From the NCBI GenBank assembly GCA_030427255.1, contig JAUHWY010000001.1, positions 174,141 through 238,140 of the forward strand: a DNA stretch of 64,000 nt, written 5' to 3'. A program made the translations under genes and the position numbers. Below are positions 27,295 to 35,061 of this stretch, in pieces (the stretch's first letter is position 1; every line of letters begins with the position of its first letter). Origin of the DNA: Bacteroidia bacterium. GTDB lineage: Bacteria > Bacteroidota > Bacteroidia > CAIKAF01. The notes under the pieces were generated by a model. That model worked only from the letters and a program-made list of their open reading frames with translations. It ran no database searches and was not told where the DNA came from.

Positions 27295-27525
27295 TTTTTT
27301 TTGGGCCCCCGGCCTTTTGGGCCCCCGGCCTTTTGGGCCGGCCGGGCTTTCAGCTATAGCCAAAGCATGCCCTTTGCGCAAGGCTTGGGCTGTGGTGGTT
27401 TCGCAAAGCTACACCTCCTCGCCCAAGCCTTGCGTAAAGGCCAAAGCTTTGGGCTATTTGAGACTTTTGATGCGGTGCTATTCTGTCGGCACACCTGCCC
27501 TGACGCTTCGGTCAGGGACTAGGTC
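27295..27525 (-). repeat. GC-rich structured intergenic element E4
   Basis: Minus-oriented copy starting at the stop codon of the PyrR-like gene, with the T8/GGGCCC edge first. The inner stem is the longest in the window: 27358-27389 pairs with 27422-27455 with few mismatches. The apex on the minus strand is GAGGAGG (27414-27420), then TGTAGCTTTGCGAAACCACC, then ACAG. The edge GCTGAAAGCCCGGCCGG is present. The 16-nt unit GGGCCCCCGGCCTTTT occurs twice in tandem at 27303-27334. An extra hairpin, CCCTGAC/GTCAGGG, lies at 27498-27517. Confidence 0.82.
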
Positions 27526-27604
27526 TTGAAAACGCAACGCATCAACAGTCTCTTTTTGCTTCAATTCCTGGTCCGGATGGCGCTTTTGGAAGAAGAATAA
27601 AAGA

Positions 27605-27778
27605 GAATGGCCCCCCGGCCGGACGGAGGGCCGTAAGCAGCCCAAAGCCAGCCAAACAGGGAGCGAGGAGGCCCCGAATCATCGGGGACCCCACAGCCCC
27701 TAGTTTGGCGGCTTTGGGCAATTACGACCGGAGGCAGGGCCGTATAGAAAGATGAACTTCTAAAAAGAAGGGCCCAAA
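27605..27778 (+). repeat. GC-rich structured intergenic element E5
   Basis: Plus-oriented copy, back to back with E4, about 80 bp away. The inner stem pairs GCCCAAAGCC..GCCAAAC (27640-27657) with 27697-27719. The apex is GAGGAGG (27665-27671), hairpin CCCCGA/TCGGGG with loop ATCA, then ACCCCACAG (27688-27696), nearly identical to that of E2 although the stems differ. The left edge is ATGGCCCCCCGG (shared with E7) and the right edge is GGGCCC followed by A5. Between E4 and E5 (27526-27604) I see no gene. Confidence 0.83.
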
Positions 27779-27838
27779 AAGACCAATAAAATGTGTAATT
27801 TTATAGGGTAAGCACTATGCCTTACCTGAACCTTGCAG

Positions 27839-27867
27839 GGCAGAATTTTTTCTGCCTTGTTTTATTT
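27839..27867 (+). terminator. Hairpin with T-rich tail before convergent GT2 gene
   Basis: GGCAGAA (27839-27845) and TTCTGCC (27850-27856) form a 7-bp stem followed by TTGTTTTATTT. It reads as a terminator for the plus strand and reaches the stop codon of the convergent glycosyltransferase gene. A second hairpin, GGTAAG/CTTACC, lies just upstream at 27807-27826. Confidence 0.6.
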
Positions 27868-28800
27868 AGGGCCGCCCTTAAATATGCTTCGAATGCGGTA
27901 GGGGCGCTTTTTCTGGCTTTCAAAATAAGTGCGCATTTGTACCTCGGCCATAAGACCAAAGGTAACCAGTTGAATGCCTGCCAAGATGCATAAAACGCCC
28001 AAAATGAGTAGGGGTCTTCCTCCGATTTCGTTTCCTAAAATTTTGATTACCAGCAAGTAAGCGTTTATAATTAAACCTACTAAGAAAAGCAGTATGCCTG
28101 ATTTTCCAAACAAATGCATGGGCTTTTGAAAGTACTTTTGCATAAATACCATAAGCACCAAATCGCTGAGCACTTTAAAGGTCCTGCCTAGTCCGTATTT
28201 GGAGGTTCCGGCGGTTCTGGCACGGTGATTCACGTTCATTTGATGGATTCGTGCCCCTTGAAGGCTAGCCAGTACGGGAATAAAGCGGTGCAATTCGCCA
28301 TACATGCTGAGGTTTTTGGCGATATCTGCACGAAAAACCTTAAGCGTGCAGCCATAGTCTCGGATATGGACTCCGGTAAGGTGTCGAATCATGCTGTTGG
28401 CCAAACGGCTGGGGATTTTGCGGAGCACCATCCCGTCTTTTCGGTTGGCTCTGTTTCCGGCTACCACATCAAATTCCCCTTGTTCCAAAGCCTCAATCAT
28501 GGCCGGAATATCGGCCGGGTCGTTTTGAAGGTCGCCATCCAAGGTTACAATGAGGTCTCCGGTAGCGTGCTCAATACCGGCAGACATGGCCTGGGTTTGG
28601 CCATAATTTTTTTGAAAAATAAGCAGATGCGTATTTGGCCCTGCGTGTTTTTTAACCTGCAGCACGGTGTCGTCGGTAGAACCGTCGTCTACCAAAATAA
28701 TTTCATGCTCAAAGGCACTTAGCGCAGTTTCTATTTGGTGAATTAGGGCTTCAATGTTCGGCCCTTCGTTCATTACAGCAACAACGACGGAGACTTTCAT
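27862..28800 (-). CDS. Family 2 glycosyltransferase (DPM1/GtrB-like), membrane-anchored
   Basis: 312-residue enzyme that probably transfers a sugar from a nucleotide donor to a polyprenyl phosphate. The GT-A domain is complete: VVVAVMNEGPNIEAL at the N-terminus, ILVDDGSTDDT near 36, the metal-binding VTLDGDLQNDP near 90, and VRDYGCTLKVF-like IRDYGCTLKVF near 150. Two C-terminal membrane segments (about 228-250 and 263-287) anchor it, as in GtrB/ArnC-type proteins. It follows the lipid-kinase-like gene by 26 bp, so the two are probably co-transcribed. The sugar cannot be specified. Confidence 0.9.
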   Translation of the reverse strand: MKVSVVVAVMNEGPNIEALIHQIETALSAFEHEIILVDDGSTDDTVLQVKKHAGPNTHLLIFQKNYGQTQAMSAGIEHATGDLIVTLDGDLQNDPADIPAMIEALEQGEFDVVAGNRANRKDGMVLRKIPSRLANSMIRHLTGVHIRDYGCTLKVFRADIAKNLSMYGELHRFIPVLASLQGARIHQMNVNHRARTAGTSKYGLGRTFKVLSDLVLMVFMQKYFQKPMHLFGKSGILLFLVGLIINAYLLVIKILGNEIGGRPLLILGVLCILAGIQLVTFGLMAEVQMRTYFESQKKRPYRIRSIFKGGPK

Positions 28801-28826
28801 GGCACAAAGTAACCAAAAAAGAACCG

Positions 28827-29774
28827 TTAGGGTTGCATGTTCTTAAGCATAGATATGATTCTGAGGCGTTGGTACAGGCAGTCTAATCTTGCCGGGGCTT
28901 CTCCTGCATAGGATTCGTCCAAGGCCAAAGGCAAGGCTTGTGGCGTGTTAACTTCTATTTGTTCGCCTTGCCAACTTTTGACCATAGGTTCTTGCATAAA
29001 ACTGCTTTGACGAATGGCCGACCATTTGCTGTACCTTTCAAAGGTGGAGAGTTTGGGAATAAGTTGGATTTCAAAAAGTCCGTCGTCGGGTATGGCTTTG
29101 GGCGCATGCACAAATCCCTGTCCATGGGCTTGGCCCAAATGCACGGATAATGAAAAGCAGGGACCTTGGTAAACAGAGGTTCCATCAATGGAAATTTCTA
29201 CTTCGGTACCTTTCCAGAGGTGCAGTTGTTTTTTGATTTCGGTAAGGCTTTTTGCCTTTTTTCCTTTGGCTTTCTTTTCGCTTAAGCTTTGACCGGCTTT
29301 GCCCAACCAGCCTAAAGCAGCAACATTTAAAAAATAGGACTGATCCACCTGTCCATCTTTAATGTAGGTTGCCAAACCGAGGTCTTGGTAAAAATAATGA
29401 CCTAGTTTAAGGTTCTTGGCGGCTTCTTCGGGGGAAGAAGGAATGCCCACAGAGGGATGCCAGTTTTTGGCCTCTCCTGTGGGAATGAAACCTAGTACAT
29501 GGTCGGCAGGAACTTTTAGCTCGTCTTCAAGCATGCCGTTCATGGTGGCATGCAGGGCTTCTTCTCTTCCTGCGGCAAGGAATTTTTTTTTGCCTTCCTT
29601 GGCTAGGCTTCGGGCCTTGCGACGTAGCATGTCGGGGCTTTCTAGCCCAAAAGATTCAAAAGGAATATGCAGCTTTTTTAGGGCCTCCTGAATGCGCTTG
29701 GAGGCTTTCTGGTCGGCTTTGCTTTGATCCAAAAAAAATAAGGACCAAGGGGAGTCGTCGGGAGGATTTACCAT
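28827..29774 (-). CDS. Diacylglycerol-kinase-fold protein with degenerate active site
   Basis: 315-residue protein whose layout resembles DagK/YegS lipid kinases: an N-terminal nucleotide domain, then a beta-rich domain with FLNVAALGWLGKAG near 147 and PDDGLFEIQLIPK near 228. The catalytic GGDGTxNEV motif is replaced by AAGREEALHATMNGM (about 67-81) and the GTGND motif by PTGEAKNWH (98-106). Kinase activity is therefore doubtful. It overlaps the propeller gene by 7 bp upstream and precedes a lipid-sugar glycosyltransferase, so a lipid-binding or envelope role is possible but not shown. Confidence 0.68.
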   Translation of the reverse strand: MVNPPDDSPWSLFFLDQSKADQKASKRIQEALKKLHIPFESFGLESPDMLRRKARSLAKEGKKKFLAAGREEALHATMNGMLEDELKVPADHVLGFIPTGEAKNWHPSVGIPSSPEEAAKNLKLGHYFYQDLGLATYIKDGQVDQSYFLNVAALGWLGKAGQSLSEKKAKGKKAKSLTEIKKQLHLWKGTEVEISIDGTSVYQGPCFSLSVHLGQAHGQGFVHAPKAIPDDGLFEIQLIPKLSTFERYSKWSAIRQSSFMQEPMVKSWQGEQIEVNTPQALPLALDESYAGEAPARLDCLYQRLRIISMLKNMQP

Positions 29775-31027
29775 GTGCGAATGAGTCGATGCCAGCTTTC
29801 CGGTGCATTATCCGGGGAAATGTGAAGCAAATAGGGGCCCGGAGCCAAATCAACCACCGAAATGGGAAAGCCATGACCAGTTTTAACGATTTGTCCATTA
29901 AGGCTTACCATACGCCAAGGTGCAGCTTGCAATTGAGATGCTTTGGTGCTTAACCAATCTTTAGCAGGGTTGGGAAAAATCAGGCCTTGACTTGATGCCC
30001 CGAGGGATGCTATGCCAACACCGGGTTGGTCTTTATTGATGGAAAGTCCCATAAAATGTCCTACAAACACAAAATCGCTGTCGGCAGGCGCAAGGGCATA
30101 AACCAAGTCGGTAATGGACTGGTTTTGAAAAGCGCTTTGCGCATGAAAACCTAGGCTATCGTAATAGGCAAGACCATAACCATTGCCATTGGAAGCGAAC
30201 CAAAAGCGACCTAGGCTGTCTTTTTGGATGTCCCAGATATTGGTGTGGGTGAGTCCTGAATTGCTTTGGTTAAATATTTCGAACTGGCTATTTTGTCGGT
30301 TGAAGCGCATGAGGTGGTCGCTGCCTGTTTGTCCGGCAAAGCCAAGCCACATCCAGTCGTTGCCATCCAAAGCCAAACGCTGCACATGCTGATGGGTTAG
30401 CCCGGAGTCAGTATTGAAATAAAAAGTACTTCCATTGTTTTTAAACGCATACAAACCGGCCGATGAGGTGGCAATCCAAAGGTCACCAGCCTCGTCGAGC
30501 TCCAAGTCTGGAATGTCTGAAAAGGGCAATAGTCCATTGGTCGTTTGGTTGTTGAACAGTTGCCAGGTAATGCCATCGTAGCGATACAGTCCCCCTCCCG
30601 AGGTGCCAATCCACACCAAGTTATTGTCAAAGGCGAAGGAAAGGATATGGTCGTGGTTAAAGCCTCCCGCACCACCAAAGGTATTGGAAGAAAACTCAGA
30701 AAAAGTACCGTCTATATTCCTTCTAAAGGCTCCTTGACTTGAGGTGCCGACCCATAATCTGCCTTGTGGATCTATCTCCAAAGCCGAAATAAACCAGCCC
30801 GAAGAGGCTGCCAGAACTTGTATGGTACTGTCAACCAGGTATGCCAATCCGTTACTGGTGCCAATCCAAAGGGTATCTCCTTGGGATTTGGCTAATTGCG
30901 TTACTTGGGCCGCGGGTAAGTTCGAGTTTTCCGGTTGAAAAGTATCCCAAGAATAATTGATTTGGGCTTTTAGGGACAAACCAAAAATCCAAAGAAATAC
31001 GAACCAGACTATTGTTAGGCGTTTCAT
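29768..31027 (-). CDS. Secreted two-component-regulator-propeller protein with T9SS sorting domain
   Basis: 419-residue exported protein. The signal peptide (residues 1-21, ending SLKAQ) is followed by repeated propeller blades of the type seen in hybrid two-component sensors (GDTLWIGTSNGLAYL, GRLWVGTSSQGAF, NLVWIGTSGGGLYRYDG, GDLWIATSSAGLYAF). Kinase and DNA-binding modules are absent. The C-terminal ~75 residues (LIFPNPAKDWL ... LAPGPYLLHI) are a type A T9SS sorting domain. The function is presumably extracellular ligand binding; nothing more specific can be said. Confidence 0.85.
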   Translation of the reverse strand: MKRLTIVWFVFLWIFGLSLKAQINYSWDTFQPENSNLPAAQVTQLAKSQGDTLWIGTSNGLAYLVDSTIQVLAASSGWFISALEIDPQGRLWVGTSSQGAFRRNIDGTFSEFSSNTFGGAGGFNHDHILSFAFDNNLVWIGTSGGGLYRYDGITWQLFNNQTTNGLLPFSDIPDLELDEAGDLWIATSSAGLYAFKNNGSTFYFNTDSGLTHQHVQRLALDGNDWMWLGFAGQTGSDHLMRFNRQNSQFEIFNQSNSGLTHTNIWDIQKDSLGRFWFASNGNGYGLAYYDSLGFHAQSAFQNQSITDLVYALAPADSDFVFVGHFMGLSINKDQPGVGIASLGASSQGLIFPNPAKDWLSTKASQLQAAPWRMVSLNGQIVKTGHGFPISVVDLAPGPYLLHISPDNAPESWHRLIRTW

Positions 31028-31051
31028 GGTACTGCGAATTTAGGCATTCGG

Positions 31052-32860
31052 TCACATAGTCCATACCCTTCCTCCTGTTTTTGAGGGAAAAATACAAACG
31101 CTACAGGCATCCATGGGGTAGGGAACCAGCCAGAGTGTATGGTCTGGAAACTCCTGTAAAAAGGCTTCCGAGGGTGGTTTGTGGTGTAGCCACAGGATTA
31201 TATCGGTTTTAAAATCAGGAATCTCTTCTTTTGTTAAGCAGGCTAGCATGTAGTTTTGGACTTTATACGCTTTGGAATTTTGATTTGGCGCTGCTTGAAG
31301 TTGAAACCAAAGTTCTGAGTCCTTATACAGGTTGAATCCATTACCCTGAGCTTCTAAGTAAAAGAAGCGCCCTTTAGTGGCTTGCGCCAGACTTAAGCTT
31401 ATTCCCCAAACCCAAACCATGCCCAAGGCTAATTTTTTAAGTACTGCTTTTTTAAATGCAAAGCTTAGAATAAACAGCAGAGCATACAGCCACAATACCC
31501 ACTGGAGGGAAATGGAAGCTCCTTCCAAACTGACCCAATCATGAGCTCCTGTTATAGATACCCAGTAAATTAAGAGTCTTGCCGGAAGTTCCCAAAACCA
31601 ATCCATAGGCAGCCAAGCTTCGAACCCGAAGGCCTCCCATAAGAGCCACGCATTTGCAGCATAGAGCGTTAAGGCACCTAAAGGAATTCCAATCAGATTG
31701 TTGAGTAAAAACAACCAAGGAAAACTCCCAAAATGATATAGGGCAAGCGGGGTAGTATATAGTTGGGCGGCCAAAGTGGCTGACATGCCCGACCAAAGCC
31801 ATTTGGGCATCTTTTTGGGGCGCTTGTTTTCGAGCTTAGGCACTAGAATAAGAATTCCGGCGACCGCAAGAAAAGAAAGTTGAAAGCCCGGAAGGTTAAG
31901 ATACTCTTTGTCTATGGAAAGCATGAACAAAGCTGCCAAACCCAAAGTGTGTAAGGCATTCACCTTTTTTCTTCCCAAACCTGCCAAGGCATACACGTTC
32001 ATCATTAAACATACTCTGGTTACAGAGGCGCTAAAGCCGGTAAGCCAAGCATAGGTCCAAAGGGCTATGCTTAAGCAAACAAAGCGAAGCAGCCTAAAGC
32101 CGGTTTTATGATTGGGTAAGGGTTTAAGCAGCCAGATAAACAAACCAAAGATTAAGCCGGCATGTAAACCCGAAACGGCAAGCACATGAGAAAGCCCGGC
32201 CTGAGCAAACCACGTTTTGATTTCTTTGGGAAGCATGCTTTTCTCGCCCATGGCCATGGCCATCATAAGGGATTTGGCCGAGTTCCCTCTAGCCCTGTTC
32301 GAAAAGTACTTAATCCATTGTTCTCTTAGTCCGGGTGTGGTGCTTGGGTATTGGTCAAGGCACCGGATGTTTTGTTTTTTGGCCGATAAAAGGTAGTCCA
32401 CGTTCAGGTGTTCGAGCCAATTGCGTATTTGAAAGGCATTGGACCTTTGCATGTTGCTTGGCCACTCCAAAAAGCCTTCCACTTGCCATAGTTCTCCGGG
32501 TTTTGGATCTAAGCTACTTTGGTAGGGAAGTTTCCAAAGCACTTGTGTTCCAATGGTAGCTTGGGAACCCCCAAGCACAGTGGCTGTTAAATACCGTTGT
32601 TTTGGGTGTTCGTAATTGCCGTTTGGGCTGAGTAAAAGCTTGGCTGATATTCTTTGGTAAGGTCTTTCGGCCTCATGTTTTGGTTTGAGGTAAAATCCAA
32701 ACAAGGGGATGGCCAAATAGGCCAATCCAAGGAGGAACGATTTTCTTTTTAGGCTTTGCCATAAGAATGGTAACGCTAATAAAAGACCAATTCCGTTTGT
32801 GGGACCAAAAAATCCAAGAGAAAAAAGGGCGAGGAACTTCCAAGACAAAGGAAGTACCAT
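31052..32860 (-). CDS. comEC: ComEC/Rec2-family DNA-uptake membrane protein
   Basis: Inner-membrane channel that imports single-stranded DNA in natural transformation. It has an N-terminal DUF4131-type region with several membrane spans and the Competence domain with GLSHVLAVSGLHAGLIFGLF (about 235 in the longer frame) and LTGFSASVTRVCLMM. The C-terminal metallo-beta-lactamase-like domain found in longer ComEC proteins is missing; only ~100 soluble residues follow the last span. The open frame extends to 32896, but those codons form a terminator hairpin, so I place the start at ATG 32860 (602 residues). TATTTTTA at 32866-32873 on the minus strand may be its -7 box. Confidence 0.88.
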   Translation of the reverse strand: MVLPLSWKFLALFSLGFFGPTNGIGLLLALPFLWQSLKRKSFLLGLAYLAIPLFGFYLKPKHEAERPYQRISAKLLLSPNGNYEHPKQRYLTATVLGGSQATIGTQVLWKLPYQSSLDPKPGELWQVEGFLEWPSNMQRSNAFQIRNWLEHLNVDYLLSAKKQNIRCLDQYPSTTPGLREQWIKYFSNRARGNSAKSLMMAMAMGEKSMLPKEIKTWFAQAGLSHVLAVSGLHAGLIFGLFIWLLKPLPNHKTGFRLLRFVCLSIALWTYAWLTGFSASVTRVCLMMNVYALAGLGRKKVNALHTLGLAALFMLSIDKEYLNLPGFQLSFLAVAGILILVPKLENKRPKKMPKWLWSGMSATLAAQLYTTPLALYHFGSFPWLFLLNNLIGIPLGALTLYAANAWLLWEAFGFEAWLPMDWFWELPARLLIYWVSITGAHDWVSLEGASISLQWVLWLYALLFILSFAFKKAVLKKLALGMVWVWGISLSLAQATKGRFFYLEAQGNGFNLYKDSELWFQLQAAPNQNSKAYKVQNYMLACLTKEEIPDFKTDIILWLHHKPPSEAFLQEFPDHTLWLVPYPMDACSVCIFPSKTGGRVWTM

Positions 32861-32873
32861 AGGTATAAAAATA

Positions 32874-32907
32874 AAAAAAGCGGATTGCATGTGCAACCCG
32901 CTTTTTT
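32874..32907 (-). terminator. Terminator of the sialidase-like gene, inside the apparent comEC N-terminus
   Basis: GCGGATTGC (32880-32888) and GCAACCCGC (32893-32901) form a 9-bp stem with one mismatch, flanked by A7 and T6, so it is symmetric and can stop transcription on either strand. It lies 16 bp after the minus-strand sialidase-like stop codon. The in-frame ATG codons of comEC at 32896 and 32890 fall in the loop and stem, which argues for a comEC start further downstream. Confidence 0.85.
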
Positions 32908-32922
32908 AAATGACTAAAACAA

Positions 32923-34791
32923 TTAGTGTTGAACAATAAACTTCAAGCTCATGCGGTTTTCTCCCTCTGTAGCTTCAAGAATGTAGGTGCCGTTGCCCAA
33001 GGTGCTTAAGTCGGCACTGTAAGTGCTTTGGTTGGTTTTGCCAAAATCGGCAACCATTCTTCCATTCAGGTCGTATGCTTTAAGATCCACGGTTTTTCCC
33101 TCAAAAGCCGATAAGTCCACCTGCATGTTTTGATTCGCCGGGTTGGGGAATACAGACCAGTTCACTTTTTCTTGCGCATGTTCTTCGATAGACACATTTT
33201 CGCAGAATTGGTTATTGTAGCATTCTCCGTTAAAACTATAGGTATAGTCAAGTGTGGAAGGATCCTTAAAGTCATCCTCGCACAAAGTGGAAATCAAACC
33301 TAAATAGTGATACTCTACGGGGCTATTGGCATTGGAAATAAGGCGAGCAGAAACCACCGGTAAAGTGTACTTACCATTATCTTCCAGAACCAAAGGAGAC
33401 ATGGTTGGCGTTAATACTCCATCCTCGTTGATGTTGCCCTCAATGCGCTTGTAGCAGGTTTGGAAACCATCCGAAATACGAAGTGCTGCAATGCGCAAGT
33501 TTGGAGCTATATTGTCAATGGTTGAACCGGCCAACAGGGTGTCGGTGTCCGACCAAGAATAGAAAATACGATCTCCGGCTTGGTTACGTGCAATTTGCGG
33601 GAAGGCATCAATGGTGACATCATCCGGCACATCGGTTCTAAAGGTATTGAGCGGAGAAATGTAATGGGCATCCCAAGTAAGGCCTCCATCGGTAGAATAA
33701 ATGTCTACCATCATAGGCGTGTAGAAAGGATAAATGGAATATTGCTTTCCGGCACCTTGCACGGCTCCTGTGGTTGCACGTACTTCTGCTGCACCAACTG
33801 TACAGAAAAAGTGGGGATTTCCATTTGCGTCTACCGTAAGGTCGAAATCAAATGTGGTGGTGGGCGAAGTAACTAAAACCGTATCTAAAGACTGCGAAAG
33901 GTAAGCGGTTGCAGTTAGCGAGTCCATGATCCAAGGAATGTTTTCCAATTGGACTTCGATAGGGGCACCCCAGGTAACTCCGCCGTCAGTAGAGCGGTAT
34001 AAGATAGGATGATATACCGAGTCTGTGCCCCCGATTAAATCGCCAAGTGCACCAATCCAAGCCGTATTTCCATCCGGAGAAAAAGCCAAGTTTGGACTAG
34101 ATTGGCGGCCCGCTCCATCAAATCCTTTGTAGGTGTTTGCGGTGAGCACTTGATCGCGAGACCAGTCTACATTAGAGGTTTGGCTGTTGTATACACCTTT
34201 GTAGAGAAAGATTGAATCTGCAATGCTCGAATCGTTACGGATGGGAGTTTCAACCATGAAAAACTCATCGGTTCCAGGACGTTGACTTAGACCACCGGGC
34301 AAGCCACTTGCCATCGATTGAAATTGGTAATTCTCCGTAGAACTTGGTGTGGTAAGGGTTGTAGCACTTAATCCATTGGCATGGCCGTCCCAACCGGATA
34401 AACTGGGCTGGAGCGTAGGTGCAGCCCAAACCAGTTCAGTGTTGAGTCCATCTGTTGCATTATTGGGATTGTAAATGAGCACCTGAGGATACCTTGTGGC
34501 CCGCGTATAGGTGCTGTTCAAAATACCCACATCTTCGGTTATGGAACTTCCGCCATCGGTAGAAATGGAGTAACGAAGACGCCCATTATCTGCGGTTACA
34601 CCACCAAAAAGGTTGATGTCTTGTCTGTGAATAAAAACAATGGTACCTGAGGCAGGGTCGGCAAAAACTTGGTTTTGACTGGGTCTTAACGAAGTGAAAA
34701 TATTTGAGGCGTGACCACTGGGAAGTGAAGATTGGGCCAACAAACTCCCAGTCATTAACACACCAAAACTGCTTAGTAAGGTTTTTCTCAT
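32923..34791 (-). CDS. Secreted sialidase-like beta-propeller protein with T9SS sorting domain
   Basis: 622-residue exported protein. The signal peptide ends at SLLAQ (about residue 20 from ATG 34791). The body has BNR/sialidase-type Asp-box-like strands (YSISTDGGSS, YRSTDGGVTWGA, IYSTDGGLTWDAHY), but no sialidase arginine triad that I can identify, so an enzymatic name is not justified. The C-terminal ~75 residues (FPNPANQNMQVDLS ... LGNGTYILEA) are a type A T9SS sorting domain. I chose ATG 34791 because it opens on the signal peptide; the longer frame from 34821 would start inside the -7 box. Confidence 0.85.
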   Translation of the reverse strand: MRKTLLSSFGVLMTGSLLAQSSLPSGHASNIFTSLRPSQNQVFADPASGTIVFIHRQDINLFGGVTADNGRLRYSISTDGGSSITEDVGILNSTYTRATRYPQVLIYNPNNATDGLNTELVWAAPTLQPSLSGWDGHANGLSATTLTTPSSTENYQFQSMASGLPGGLSQRPGTDEFFMVETPIRNDSSIADSIFLYKGVYNSQTSNVDWSRDQVLTANTYKGFDGAGRQSSPNLAFSPDGNTAWIGALGDLIGGTDSVYHPILYRSTDGGVTWGAPIEVQLENIPWIMDSLTATAYLSQSLDTVLVTSPTTTFDFDLTVDANGNPHFFCTVGAAEVRATTGAVQGAGKQYSIYPFYTPMMVDIYSTDGGLTWDAHYISPLNTFRTDVPDDVTIDAFPQIARNQAGDRIFYSWSDTDTLLAGSTIDNIAPNLRIAALRISDGFQTCYKRIEGNINEDGVLTPTMSPLVLEDNGKYTLPVVSARLISNANSPVEYHYLGLISTLCEDDFKDPSTLDYTYSFNGECYNNQFCENVSIEEHAQEKVNWSVFPNPANQNMQVDLSAFEGKTVDLKAYDLNGRMVADFGKTNQSTYSADLSTLGNGTYILEATEGENRMSLKFIVQH

Positions 34792-34818
34792 GGTTTGGTA
34801 TTTGCGTTTCTTTACGTT

Positions 34819-34826
34819 CAAATATA
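34819..34826 (-). promoter_or_regulatory. Putative -7 box for the sialidase-like gene
   Basis: On the minus strand this reads TATATTTG, an exact TAnnTTTG match, 27 bp before the chosen ATG at 34791. Confidence 0.6.
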
Positions 34827-34994
34827 CGTTAAAACTGCATTAAGTTCTTACATGGTCGGTTCATTTATCAGATTTTATCGTTTCCGATAAACTTTGATTT
34901 GTTTGGGGCTAAGGCAAGCTTTTTTAAAATGCGCTCTAACTGCCTCAAAGGAAATACAAATAGGTATTCAAGCCACCCCGGGCTTTTTAGCTAC

Positions 34995-35008
34995 GCATAG
35001 GCCTATGC
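34995..35008. other. 14-bp perfect palindrome
   Basis: GCATAGGCCTATGC is self-complementary over all 14 bases. It lies in the 240-bp gap between the penicillin acylase stop and the sialidase-like promoter, both on the minus strand. It could be a protein-binding site or part of a 3' hairpin. The rest of this gap shows no gene. Confidence 0.4.
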
Positions 35009-35061
35009 TTTCCAACAATCTTTTGGTTTTGTAAGGATTTTGAAAAAGTATTGAGGGCAGC

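Noticed and set aside
27197-27529. Plus-strand open frames across E4
   Set aside because: Composed of the repeat itself (tandem GGGCCCCCGGCC units) and the out-of-frame end of the PyrR-like gene.
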